Below are positions 27,866 to 37,327 of a stretch of 64,000 bases of DNA, piece by piece. The stretch comes from Rathayibacter rathayi. Lineage in GTDB: Bacteria > Actinomycetota > Actinomycetes > Actinomycetales > Microbacteriaceae. Each line of letters begins with the position of its first letter. Position 1 is the stretch's first letter. Made by a program: the position numbers and the translations under genes. The DNA lies in contig NZ_CP028129.1 of assembly GCF_004011095.1 (NCBI RefSeq), positions 868,001-932,000 on the forward strand, read 5' to 3'. A model generated the notes under the pieces. That model was not told the DNA's origin. It saw only the letters and a list, made by a program, of their open reading frames with translations, and searched no databases.

Positions 27866-28691
27866 GAACAGGCAGGAGGGCGGCCTGAACCGGATGACGC
27901 CCGCCCGCCGCGCGCAGCAGAGCATCCCGGAGGAGGGAGGCACGGCTCCTGAGCGCGAGACCCGCTCCGAGGCCGACGAGCAGGGCGACTTCGGCGAGGC
28001 GGTCGTGGTCGCCGTCGACGGTCCGGCCGGCAGCGGCAAGTCCAGCGTGTCGCGCGCGGCGGCTCGCCGCCTCGACTTCGAGTTCCTCGACACGGGGGCC
28101 GCCTACCGCGCTCTCGCCTGGCACGGGTTGGCTCGCGGCCTCGACTTCGAGGACGAGGACGCGATCGTCGATGCGCTCGACGGCTTCGACTACTCCATCG
28201 GCACCGACCCGGAGTCGTACTCGGTCTGGGTCGGCCCGACCGAGGTGACCGCCGCCATCCGGGAGCCTCGGGTGAGCGCGCGGGTCTCGGCGGTGGCGAA
28301 GGTGCCCGAGGTGCGGCGGAGGATCACGCTACTGTTCCGGCGGATCATCGGGGAGACGCGGCGCGAGGGGATCATTGTCGAGGGCCGCGACATCACGACG
28401 GTCGTCGCTCCCACCGCTCCGGTGCGGATCCTCCTCACCGCGAGCGAAGAGGCTAGGATGGCGAGGCGTTCGCGCGAGGTCACCACGGAATCCGCCGAGG
28501 CGACGGGTCAGGCGTTGCGGTCAAGGGATCGCGCCGACTCGCAGGTGGTCGACTTCATGAACGCCGCAGACGGAGTCACTCTTCTCGACTCCACTCATCT
28601 CGACTTCGAGCAGACCGTCGACGCGGTGGTCGCCGAGGTCCGAACTTCGAGAGCAAGGGCCGATTATGGCACAGGACACGCACGTCGGTGA
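27852..28691 (+). CDS. cmk: Cytidylate kinase
   Basis: A 279-residue (d)CMP kinase. The P-loop GPAGSGKS is at 57-64, followed by [13 protein letters not shown] and [12 protein letters not shown], the CMP-specific motifs. The first ~50 residues are a polar extension; an internal ATG at 27894 would shorten it by 14 residues. The ATG at 27852 is coupled to the mini-ORF stop. It precedes der, as in other actinobacteria (Rv1712-Rv1713), with a 26-base overlap. Confidence 0.93.
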   Translation: MSTEQNRQEGGLNRMTPARRAQQSIPEEGGTAPERETRSEADEQGDFGEAVVVAVDGPAGSGKSSVSRAAARRLDFEFLDTGAAYRALAWHGLARGLDFEDEDAIVDALDGFDYSIGTDPESYSVWVGPTEVTAAIREPRVSARVSAVAKVPEVRRRITLLFRRIIGETRREGIIVEGRDITTVVAPTAPVRILLTASEEARMARRSREVTTESAEATGQALRSRDRADSQVVDFMNAADGVTLLDSTHLDFEQTVDAVVAEVRTSRARADYGTGHARR

Positions 28692-30186
28692 CGACGAGCT
28701 GAACTTCGGAGACGACGACCTCGTCGAGCGCCTCGGCGACCTCGACGAGCAGCTCGCCTCCTCACGCGCGCAGGCGCTCCGTAGCGGGCTCGAGGACTAC
28801 AACCTCGACGAGGAGGATCTCGACCTCCTCGAGTTCGCCGGCGAGGACTCGGACGAGGTCCGCTACCTCCCCGCACTCCCGGTCGTGGCGATCGTGGGCC
28901 GCCCGAACGTCGGCAAGTCGGCACTGGTGAACCGCATCCTCGGCCGCCGCGAGGCCGTCGTCGAGGACACTCCGGGCGTCACCCGCGACCGTGTGTCGTA
29001 CAAGGCGGAGTGGATCGACCGCTCGTTCACCATCGTCGACACCGGCGGCTGGGAGCCCGACGCCCGCGGCATAGATGCGTCCGTCGCGATGCAGGCCGAG
29101 ATCGCCATCGACCTCGCCGACGCCGTGATCTTCGTCGTCGACGCGAACGTCGGCGCGACCGCGACCGACGAACACGTCGTGAAGCTGCTCCGCAAGACGA
29201 AGAAGCCGGTCTTCCTCGCCGCCAACAAGGTGGACGACGCCCGCCAGGAGCCCAACGCCGCCTCGCTCTGGTCGCTCGGACTCGGCGAGCCCCGCCCCGT
29301 CTCGGCCGTCCACGGCCGCGGTGTGGCCGACCTGCTCGACGCGGTGCTCGAGAAGCTGCCGCTCGAGTCGGCCGTCGCCAAGCGCGAGGTCGGCGGCCCG
29401 CGCCGCGTCGCGATCCTCGGCCGCCCGAACGTCGGCAAGTCCAGCCTGCTCAATAAGGCAGCAGGGGAGGAGCGGGTCGTCGTCAATGAACTCGCCGGCA
29501 CCACGCGCGACCCGGTCGACGAGCAGGTCGAGATCGCCGGGAAGGTGTGGCGCTTCGTTGACACCGCGGGCATCCGCCGCCGCGTGCACCTACAGCAGGG
29601 CGCCGACTTTTACGCGTCGCTGCGCACCTCCACCGCGCTCGAGAAGGCTGAGGTCGCCGTCGTCGTCCTCGACGTCTCGCAGCCGATCTCGGAGCAGGAC
29701 GTGCGCATCATCGACCTGGTGCTGGAGTCGGGTCGTGCGCTCGTGCTTGCCTTCAACAAGTGGGACCTCCTCGACGACGAGCGCCGCCGCTACCTGGAGC
29801 GCGAGATCGAGACGGATCTGGCGCATGTGGCCTGGGCGCCCCGCGTGAACATCTCGGCCCGCACCGGCCGCCACCTCGAGAAGCTCGTACCGGCGCTCGA
29901 ACTCGCCCTCGAATCCTGGGACACCCGCATTCCGACCGGCAAGTTCAACGCCTTCCTCGCCGAGCTGACCGCGGCACACCCACACCCCCTGCGCGGGGGA
30001 AAGCAGCCGCGCGTGCTCTTCGGCACCCAGGCCTCGTCGCGCCCGCCGACATTCGTGCTCTTCACCACCGGCTTCCTCGATCCGGGCTACCGCCGCTACA
30101 TCGCGCGCCGCCTGCGCGAGATCTACGGCTTCCAGGGGTCGCCGGTGAACGTCAACATGCGGGTGCGGGAGAAGCGCGCGCGCTGA
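28666..30186 (+). CDS. der: Ribosome biogenesis GTPase Der (EngA)
   Basis: A 506-residue protein with two tandem GTPase domains. The first P-loop GRPNVGKS is at 78-85 with DTGGWE and NKVD. The second, GRPNVGKS, is at 252-259 with DTAGIRRR and NKWD. The C-terminal KH-like domain (~410-500) binds the 50S precursor. A ~70-residue acidic N-terminal extension ([20 protein letters not shown]) is typical of actinobacterial Der. It ends the housekeeping block. Confidence 0.95.
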   Translation: MAQDTHVGDDELNFGDDDLVERLGDLDEQLASSRAQALRSGLEDYNLDEEDLDLLEFAGEDSDEVRYLPALPVVAIVGRPNVGKSALVNRILGRREAVVEDTPGVTRDRVSYKAEWIDRSFTIVDTGGWEPDARGIDASVAMQAEIAIDLADAVIFVVDANVGATATDEHVVKLLRKTKKPVFLAANKVDDARQEPNAASLWSLGLGEPRPVSAVHGRGVADLLDAVLEKLPLESAVAKREVGGPRRVAILGRPNVGKSSLLNKAAGEERVVVNELAGTTRDPVDEQVEIAGKVWRFVDTAGIRRRVHLQQGADFYASLRTSTALEKAEVAVVVLDVSQPISEQDVRIIDLVLESGRALVLAFNKWDLLDDERRRYLEREIETDLAHVAWAPRVNISARTGRHLEKLVPALELALESWDTRIPTGKFNAFLAELTAAHPHPLRGGKQPRVLFGTQASSRPPTFVLFTTGFLDPGYRRYIARRLREIYGFQGSPVNVNMRVREKRAR

Positions 30187-30198
30187 TCGCTGCTGTCA

Positions 30199-30238
30199 CG
30201 AGTCCGGTCCGCGGGGGTCCTCCTGCGGGCCGGACTCG
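30199..30238. terminator. Hairpin between convergent der and tetR genes
   Basis: CGAGTCCGG (30199-30207) pairs with CCGGACTCG (30230-30238), and four further pairs plus one G-T extend it to 14 bp around a 12-base loop. It has no clear T-run, so it may be an imperfect bidirectional terminator. Confidence 0.55.
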
Positions 30239-30258
30239 TCTGCGCAGAGCGACGGCGC

Positions 30259-30954
30259 TCAGTGACTGGTCGCGAAGGGCCACCACGGCGGGAGGAGTTG
30301 ACGGTACGCGCCGAGGTACACGTCGGGGTCGCGCGGGGCGGGCAAGCGGAGCCACTGCTCCATCAGGCCGACCGAGCCGGCGGCCAGGAACGAGGCAGTC
30401 GCGTTCTCGAGGAATCCGAGCGGGGTGTTCACGGCAGGGACGTCGAGGACGCCAGTGTCCAGGGTCGCCGAGACGGCGGTGCGAAAGTGGTCGGCGAGCA
30501 TCGCGCGCAGTCCGGAGTCGCCGCTGGGCGCGTCGAAGGCCCGCAGGTAGAGGTCGCAGTGGCCGTCGAGGTGCCGGAGGACGCAGGCGGTGGCCTCGCG
30601 GATGCTCGCGTCGGTCGCGGCGCCGCTGCGGAGCTGCTGAAGGTAACCCTCGCGGATCAGGTCGAGTTCGTCCCGCAGGGCCGCGCAGAGCAGTTCTGCG
30701 GCGGAGGACGCGTGGGCGTAGAAGGTGGAGCGGTTCACGCCCGCGAGACCGGTGATCTCGGAGACGGTCAGTGTGGCGACGTCGCGGCCGGTCGCGAGTG
30801 CAATGATCGCCCGATGCAGGGCCACCTGTGATCGCTTCTGCCGCGCATCCACTGCTGACGCCTCCCGAGTTGTCGGCGGCGCATCGGCCGGTGCCGACGC
30901 GTTCCGCGGAGCGAGTCTACGGGCTGCGCCCGTTTTCACTTCCGGGGTCGGCAT
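30259..30954 (-). CDS. TetR-family transcriptional regulator
   Basis: A 231-residue protein. A TetR-type helix-turn-helix lies near residues 60-80 (VSEITGLAGVNRSTFYAHA), and the remainder is an all-helical ligand domain. The first ~35 residues are Ala/Pro-rich and may not be translated; internal starts exist. No regulated neighbour on the same strand is obvious. Its upstream region overlaps the promoter of tRNA-Pro on the other strand. Ligand unknown. Confidence 0.8.
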   Translation of the reverse strand: MPTPEVKTGAARRLAPRNASAPADAPPTTREASAVDARQKRSQVALHRAIIALATGRDVATLTVSEITGLAGVNRSTFYAHASSAAELLCAALRDELDLIREGYLQQLRSGAATDASIREATACVLRHLDGHCDLYLRAFDAPSGDSGLRAMLADHFRTAVSATLDTGVLDVPAVNTPLGFLENATASFLAAGSVGLMEQWLRLPAPRDPDVYLGAYRQLLPPWWPFATSH

Positions 30955-30964
30955 CCGCTAGGGT
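30935..30964 (+). promoter_or_regulatory. Candidate tRNA-Pro promoter
   Basis: TTCACT (30935-30940) and TAGGGT (30959-30964), 18 bases apart. The -10 and the following TAGTCGAGTTGCC match the rrn P2 promoter at the same offset. The -35 is weak. Confidence 0.45.
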
Positions 30965-30998
30965 AGTCGAGTTGCCCGGGCTTCGGCCCGGACTGCCA

Positions 30999-31072
<74 letters not shown>

Positions 31073-31180
31073 CGGATGAGCCCTGATGAGCAGTCGCTGT
31101 CATCAGGGTTCTGGCGTGTGTGTGGTCGAATCTCTGCGGGTCTCAGGGCGGTTCCCCTCCGCGAGCGCCTGGCGAGTGGC

Positions 31181-34100
31181 TCAGCGATCGCCCTCGATCC
31201 ACCTCGCGACGAGGCGGCCGAAGACCTCCCAGCCGGCCGCGCGCCCGAGGCCCCCGTGATCGAGGTCGACCGGCTCGATGCGCAGTCGACCGGTGATGCG
31301 CGAGCGCCAGCCGGCGTCGCGCCGGGTCGCCGTGTCGGCAGTGACGCCTCGCGTCGCCGCCACCAGCAGGGTGTCGGCACGCACCGAGCCGGTTAGCGCG
31401 GGGATCGACAGCCGCAGGTGACGCTCGAAGGTTGCTACCAGACGCTCCCGAGCGTCGGGGTCGAGGTCGGCGAGCACGGGGTCATCGGCGATGCTGCGCG
31501 TGAAGCCGGCGACCTGCGTGGCGACGGGGACGTCGACCTCCTCGCGCCCGCCGTCCGCGTACGCGTCGAGGAGGACCACGGAGGCCACCTCGTCGAGCCG
31601 GGCGGCGATCGCGTGGGCGAGCTGTCCACCGAACGACCACCCGAGCAGGTGGTAGGGGCCTCGTGGGCGAACGGCGCGGATCCGCGCGATCTGGTCGTCG
31701 ACGATGGCCTCGAGGGAGGTGAGCGCGGGGCCGCCCGACAGCGCGGGATCCTGCAGCGCATACACCGCGTACGCGGGATCGAGGTGCCGGCACAGGCCCG
31801 CATACGCCCAGCCGAGTCCGCCGGCGGGTTGGAGACAGAAGACGGCCGGGCCGTCGGTGTCGCGCAGGCGAAGGACCGGGGCGAACGTTGTCTCGTTGCG
31901 ATCGCCCGCCGCCGCCCGCGCCAGCCCGGCGACGGTCGGCGCTGCGTACAGGTCGCGCACGCCGAGGTCCAGGCCTGAGGACGACCGCAGTCGCGAGACG
32001 ACCCGCACGGCGAGGAGCGAGTGGCCGCCGAGGAGGAAGAAGTCGTCGTCGCGACCCACCTCCTCGATGCCGAGCGCCTCCGCGATCGCCTCGGCGATCA
32101 GATACTCGACATCGCCGACGGGGTGTCGCCTCTCGACCGGCTCCCGCGCGGGCTCGGGCAGGGCGCGCACGTCGAGCTTGCCGTTGACGGTGAGCGGCAG
32201 CTCGTCGACGACGGTCACCGTGGCCGGCACGAGGTAGTCCGGGAGCCGCGACCGCAGCGCTCCCCTGATCGTGACGGCCCGCGGCGGGTCGTCGGCGACG
32301 TCGGGCACGACGTAGGCCGCGAGCTCGGTCCCGCGGGTCCCGCGCAGTGGCACGACTGCGGCCCGGCGGATCCCGTCGAGCGTGACGAGGGCCGAGGACA
32401 CCTCGGCGGGCTCGACGCGGTGCCCGCGGATCTTCACCTGGTCGTCACTGCGGCCGAGGTAGCTGATCAGGCCGTCGTCGTCGATCGCCACAAGGTCGCC
32501 TGTGCGGTACATCCGTCGCCCCGGCAGACCGAACGGATCGGCGACGAACCGCTCGGCCGTCAGGTCGCTCCGGCCGAGGTAACCGCGAGCCAGGCCGACC
32601 CCCGAGAGGTACAGCTCGCCCGCGACCCCGGGCCGGACGGGGCGGAGGGCGTCGTCGAGCACCTGCGCGACCGTTCCGGTGATGGGCCGGCCGATCGTTG
32701 AGGTGGTGCGCTCCTCGAGGTCGGCGCCGAGCGCGTTGATCGTGTACTCGGTCGGACCGTAGAGGTTGTAGGCGCGCACGCCGGGGGCGTCGCGGACGGC
32801 CATCCACAGGTCGTCGGGCACGGCCTCGCCCCCGAGGGAGAGGAAGACGACACCCGGGCCGTCGATGGTCGGGTCGGCGCAGCGTTCGCGAGCGAGCAGT
32901 CCCTCCTCCACGAGGAGTGCGGCGTAGCTCGGGGTCAGGTCGACACCGTCGATCCGGTTGTCGTCGAAGTAGGACAGCAGTGCCCGCGGGTCCCGACGCA
33001 TGTCGTCGTCGATGATGTGCACGCTGTGTCCGTCGAGGAGCCAGAGCAGCTGCTCCCACGAGGCATCGAACGCGAAGGAGGTCGTGTGCGCGATCGCCAG
33101 GCGTCGTCCGCCGGCTGCGTTCACGACGGCCGAGAAGATCGCGGCGCGATGATTCACGACCATGTTCGTGAGACCGCGGTACGGCACGGCGACGCCCTTT
33201 GGCGCGCCCGTCGATCCGGACGTGAAGATCACGTAGGCGAGGGCGTCGAGCGCGCGATCGGGCTCTACGAGACTCCCGTCGCCCGCCGCGTCGCATGACA
33301 GCACGGGGACGTCCGCCGGGACCGCTGCGGCGAGGGCATCGTCGGTGACGACGAGGGCCGGGGCTGCCTCGCGGAGGATGTCGGCCACCCGGCCCTGGGG
33401 CAGTGCGGGGTCGATCGGGACGTACGCCGCATGAGCGGCGAAGACGGCGAACAGCGCGACGATCATGCGCGCGTCCCTCGGCAGCAGGAGCGCGACCCGG
33501 GACTCGGGACCGATGCCCCGCTCCTGGAGCGCGGTCGCGAGCAGCGTCGCCCGGTGTACGAGGTCGGCGAAGCTCCAGCGGACCGGGCCCGCTACCACGG
33601 CGAGCCCGTCGGGATCGACGCGGGCACGCTGCACGAGGAGCTGCCACACCGTCGCTGCGAGCACCTCCGCATCGGCGGCTCCCGTCGTCGCGCCGACGAG
33701 GGAGTCCGAGCCGGTGGCGCTCGGGTTGCGGAGGTCGAGCGCGGCGAGCGGGCCGGGGTGCTCAGAGATCCCGTCGAGCGCCCTGACGAACGCCTCCACG
33801 ATGCGGTCGACCGCCCGTTGCGCGGCGGCGTCGCTCGGCCAGGTGCCCGGTCGCGACAGGATGCGCAGACGCGCGCCCGAGCACTCGTCGCCGGGGTTCA
33901 CCACGATGCTCAGCGGATAGTGGGTGGCATCGCGGACCGTCTGCGAGCGTTGACACAGTCCTCCGTCGGGGCCGAGCCGCTCCGAGGGCGGGGTGACGGG
34001 GATGTTCTGGAAGACGAACAGAGTGTCGAACAGCTCCCGGTGTCCCGATCCCGCGAGGATCTCGGAGAGGGGAGTGTCGGGGTGAGCGAGCAGCACGCGA

Positions 34101-37100
34101 CGGAACCGGGTGAGGTCGTCGAGGTGGCTCTGCACGTCGCCGCCCGGGCGGATGCGCACGCGGACCGGGACGGTGTTGAACAGCAACCCGAGCAGATCGT
34201 CGATACCGGAGATCTCGGGAGGCCGCCCCGAGGTCACCGTGCCGAAGACGATGTCCCCCCGACCCGTCTCGCGGCGCAGAGCGAGGGCCCACGCGAGCTC
34301 GTAGACGGCGCTGAGCGGCGCGCGTGCCGCCGCACCGGTCCGTCGCAGACGAGCGGTCAGCGCCGGGTCAAGCGTCAGCGTGCGCTCGACCGATCGCGCG
34401 TCGTCGGTGCGGCCACCCGCGGACCCGGACGCAGCGATGAGGGTCGGCCCCTCGACGCCCGCGAGCACGTCGCCCCAGGATGAGCGCGCCGCCTGCCGGT
34501 CGCGGGCGGCGAGCCAGGAGATGTAGGCCGCGTAGGGGGGCCCGGGTCGGTCGACGGCCGACCCGCGGCGGGTGTACTCGTCGAGGATGCCGCGCAAGAA
34601 TCGCCAGATCGACCAGCCGTCGAGGATCGCGTGCTCGACGGTGAGCACCCAGGTGTGCTGCTGGCCGTCCGGCGAGGTGAGGAGGCCGAAGCGCAGGAGC
34701 GCTCCCTCACCGTCGAACCCCTGCTCGCGCTGCTCCGACAGGAACTGCTCACGGTCCTCGCCCGTGCGCACGTCCCACTCCAGGTGCGGCGACCGCGGGA
34801 CGATGAGCACCGTGCGCCCGCCGATGCGTCGGAAACGACCCGCGACCTGCGGGTGCTGCTTAATCGTCCGTGCGGCCGCGGCCCGCAGCGCCGCCAGGTC
34901 GAGCGTCCCGGTCAACTCGGTGATCGTCTGCGACAGGTAGACCTGGCTGTCTCCGGTGAGGTCTCGATGGAAGAGCAGGCCCTCCTGCAGCGCTGTCGCC
35001 GGATACACCGCGAGCAGCGGCCCCGCCGTCCGCTCCAGGCCGCGGATCGCGGCGTCGCCGATGCCAACCGTGTCCAGTACCCGGATCTCGGCCGGACGGA
35101 CGATGGCGCTGAGGGCGCTCGGCGAGTCGTCGAGGGGGACGTGTTGAGTGATGGCGGTCGCGATTGCCGCGGCATCCCGATGCCCCGACACCGACACCCG
35201 CCAGTGCCCGTCGGCGATGCTCGCCGTCACGGCGACGCGGCCCTCGGCGGGCGAGACGGGCAGGTCGGAGACGTGGATGTCGATGTGCACGTCGGCGTGG
35301 ACTAGGTCGTCGAAGACCCCCGGAGTGTGCCGGCTCACCTCCCCGGCGAGCGTGTAATGACGGGCGGCGTCGGCCGACGGCTGGACGATCGTGCCGTCGC
35401 CCCGCAGGAACGCCGGGAAGATGCGGCGGCGGACACCGATGGCGGACGCACGAGCGGGATCGTCCCGGTCGGGCTCGCTGACCATCGCGACGGCGGGGCC
35501 GTACCGGAGATCGGCGAGCCCCGACAGGACGGCGGTGCGCCACGCGATCACCGAGGCGGGCGGGACGGGCAGCTCGGCGTGCGCGGACGCACCGGCGTCG
35601 AGAGCTGCCCAGGCCGGGTCAGCGGTCGACGAGGGCGTCGACTCGATCACGTCGAGCCACGCCTCGGCGGCGTCGATGATCTCGAGGGCGTCGGCGCGAC
35701 GGACGAGGACCTCGACGTACTCGGCGGCGTCGTGGAGTCCGAGGGCCAAGCCCGACGAGAGCGCGCCGAGTAGCGCGGGCCAGGACTCCTCGTCGATCAC
35801 CTCCGACGCCGCCGTGAGCAGGACTCCCTCGGGTAGCGCCGATGCCGCGATCGAACGCCCGACCGCAGTGTCGGGACGCCGGGGCTGGGGCGTAACCTCC
35901 GCGGCGTCGAGGAGCTCGTCGAGCGTGAGCGGAACGTACTCGTCGCCGTCGCGGCGGCTACCGACGCTGTCGCTCGCGGCGTACAGGCCGACCAGGGCCG
36001 CAGCGGCGTGCTGCCGAGGCAGCGCGATCCGCCGCTGGGTGATCGCGGTGCTCGGCGGTCGCAGTGCCGAGCGACGATTGGTCGTCCGGATCAGTGCGAG
36101 CCGATCGACGGGTGCAGTGGTGTCTCCGGTCAGGGCGATCAGCGCGAGCACGACCGATTCCAGGAGGGCGCACGTCGTCTCGCGGGTGATGATGTCGGCG
36201 CGGGAGAGCACGTCGACCACGAGACCGTCATCACCCTCGCCGATGGCGACCGTGAGGTCGAACTTCGCGGTGGGCTCGGCGTCGTGACGGACCTCGGCGG
36301 CGACCTCGCCCAGGGCCACCGTCCGCGTCCGGCGGTCGACCTCGGCGATCATGACCTGGAAGAGCGGATGCAGGCCGGCGGCTCGGGCGGGAGCGACCTC
36401 GGCCACGAGCTCGTCGAACGGCACGGCCCGCCGCTCCCACGCGTCCAGCGCACAGTCGCGGACACGCCCGATCACCTCGCCCACGGTGGTCGCGCCGGCG
36501 AGGTCGGTGAGCCCCACGATGGTGTTGAGGAACAGGCCGACACCGGCGTTCGAGCCCTCGCGCAGGTCGGCGACCATGCCCAGGGGGATGCGGTCGCCCG
36601 CTCCCCTGGATCGCAGGGCGAGGGCGACGGCCGCATGCAGGAGCATGAGGCGGGAGACCCCGAGCCGGCCGGACGTCTCGGTGAGCGCTTGCGCCAGCCA
36701 CGCGGGCAGCAGGTGCTCCTGGCGGACCGCCGCCGAACTTGGCGCGGGGCTGCGGGGCGCATCGAGGGGCAGCGGGATCGCGGTCGACATTCCGGCGAAC
36801 AGCGGGGCGAGTCCTTTCGCCGATGCGCGGAGCGGTTCGGCCTCGGGCGCAGGGCTCCCCGGCCAGAGGGTCGCGCGGCCGGCGAGGCGGTGCGCGTACG
36901 CGCGTTCGAGGTCGTCGAGGATCGCGGACATCGACTCTCCGTCGGCCGCAACGTGGTGGACGACGATCACGACGTGCTCGGTGAAGACCACCGCTGCCGC
37001 CGGCACCTCGCGACGAGGGTCGGGCGCGAGCGGCAGCCGCCCGTCCCACGCCTGCGTCGAACGATCGTGGACGGGTGCCTCGGCGGCGTCCCTGACGTTC

Positions 37101-37327
37101 TCGACCCAGCCGTCACCGGTCCTGTCGAAGGCCGTCCGCAGGCTCGCGTGCCGCGCGACCACGTCGCGGAACGCGGCGGCGAACACCTCGACGTCGATGC
37201 GGCCACCGGTGATCAGCAGCACGAGCGGCATCGCGTAGGCCCCCGGCGAGTCCTCGATGTCGGCGAGGAAGAGCATCCGTTCGCGTGCGCCCTGCACGCG
37301 CCTCGTCTCGGTCGCGTTCTCGGTCAT
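31181..37327 (-). CDS. Nonribosomal peptide synthetase 2: C - degenerate E-like - C - A - PCP - TE
   Basis: A 2048-residue synthetase from ATG 37327, which overlaps the NRPS1 stop (ATGA). Domains: C at ~12-410 with HHVAADG (124-130); a ~330-residue stretch (420-755) without A or PCP motifs, containing ASEVIDEESW (507-516) where epimerisation domains have HH...DG.SW; a second C at ~770-1195 with EHAILDG (898-904, first His replaced by Glu); A at ~1225-1725; PCP with GGHS and Ser1770; thioesterase at ~1826-2045 with GWSFGG, Ser1898. The A-domain code by hand alignment is DAWDSGLINK. I cannot assign it firmly; its last part (GLINK) resembles the hydroxyornithine code DMENLGLINK. It finishes and releases the siderophore peptide. 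Confidence 0.88.
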   Translation of the reverse strand: MTENATETRRVQGARERMLFLADIEDSPGAYAMPLVLLITGGRIDVEVFAAAFRDVVARHASLRTAFDRTGDGWVENVRDAAEAPVHDRSTQAWDGRLPLAPDPRREVPAAAVVFTEHVVIVVHHVAADGESMSAILDDLERAYAHRLAGRATLWPGSPAPEAEPLRASAKGLAPLFAGMSTAIPLPLDAPRSPAPSSAAVRQEHLLPAWLAQALTETSGRLGVSRLMLLHAAVALALRSRGAGDRIPLGMVADLREGSNAGVGLFLNTIVGLTDLAGATTVGEVIGRVRDCALDAWERRAVPFDELVAEVAPARAAGLHPLFQVMIAEVDRRTRTVALGEVAAEVRHDAEPTAKFDLTVAIGEGDDGLVVDVLSRADIITRETTCALLESVVLALIALTGDTTAPVDRLALIRTTNRRSALRPPSTAITQRRIALPRQHAAAALVGLYAASDSVGSRRDGDEYVPLTLDELLDAAEVTPQPRRPDTAVGRSIAASALPEGVLLTAASEVIDEESWPALLGALSSGLALGLHDAAEYVEVLVRRADALEIIDAAEAWLDVIESTPSSTADPAWAALDAGASAHAELPVPPASVIAWRTAVLSGLADLRYGPAVAMVSEPDRDDPARASAIGVRRRIFPAFLRGDGTIVQPSADAARHYTLAGEVSRHTPGVFDDLVHADVHIDIHVSDLPVSPAEGRVAVTASIADGHWRVSVSGHRDAAAIATAITQHVPLDDSPSALSAIVRPAEIRVLDTVGIGDAAIRGLERTAGPLLAVYPATALQEGLLFHRDLTGDSQVYLSQTITELTGTLDLAALRAAAARTIKQHPQVAGRFRRIGGRTVLIVPRSPHLEWDVRTGEDREQFLSEQREQGFDGEGALLRFGLLTSPDGQQHTWVLTVEHAILDGWSIWRFLRGILDEYTRRGSAVDRPGPPYAAYISWLAARDRQAARSSWGDVLAGVEGPTLIAASGSAGGRTDDARSVERTLTLDPALTARLRRTGAAARAPLSAVYELAWALALRRETGRGDIVFGTVTSGRPPEISGIDDLLGLLFNTVPVRVRIRPGGDVQSHLDDLTRFRRVLLAHPDTPLSEILAGSGHRELFDTLFVFQNIPVTPPSERLGPDGGLCQRSQTVRDATHYPLSIVVNPGDECSGARLRILSRPGTWPSDAAAQRAVDRIVEAFVRALDGISEHPGPLAALDLRNPSATGSDSLVGATTGAADAEVLAATVWQLLVQRARVDPDGLAVVAGPVRWSFADLVHRATLLATALQERGIGPESRVALLLPRDARMIVALFAVFAAHAAYVPIDPALPQGRVADILREAAPALVVTDDALAAAVPADVPVLSCDAAGDGSLVEPDRALDALAYVIFTSGSTGAPKGVAVPYRGLTNMVVNHRAAIFSAVVNAAGGRRLAIAHTTSFAFDASWEQLLWLLDGHSVHIIDDDMRRDPRALLSYFDDNRIDGVDLTPSYAALLVEEGLLARERCADPTIDGPGVVFLSLGGEAVPDDLWMAVRDAPGVRAYNLYGPTEYTINALGADLEERTTSTIGRPITGTVAQVLDDALRPVRPGVAGELYLSGVGLARGYLGRSDLTAERFVADPFGLPGRRMYRTGDLVAIDDDGLISYLGRSDDQVKIRGHRVEPAEVSSALVTLDGIRRAAVVPLRGTRGTELAAYVVPDVADDPPRAVTIRGALRSRLPDYLVPATVTVVDELPLTVNGKLDVRALPEPAREPVERRHPVGDVEYLIAEAIAEALGIEEVGRDDDFFLLGGHSLLAVRVVSRLRSSSGLDLGVRDLYAAPTVAGLARAAAGDRNETTFAPVLRLRDTDGPAVFCLQPAGGLGWAYAGLCRHLDPAYAVYALQDPALSGGPALTSLEAIVDDQIARIRAVRPRGPYHLLGWSFGGQLAHAIAARLDEVASVVLLDAYADGGREEVDVPVATQVAGFTRSIADDPVLADLDPDARERLVATFERHLRLSIPALTGSVRADTLLVAATRGVTADTATRRDAGWRSRITGRLRIEPVDLDHGGLGRAAGWEVFGRLVARWIEGDR

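Noticed and set aside
31073..31180. Possible attachment site / island boundary at tRNA-Pro
   Set aside because: The siderophore locus starts near the tRNA, but I found no second copy of the tRNA 3' end at its other edge and no integrase. The TTCAAATCCTG match in the rRNA spacer is explained by the hairpin repeat and is not a plausible att site.
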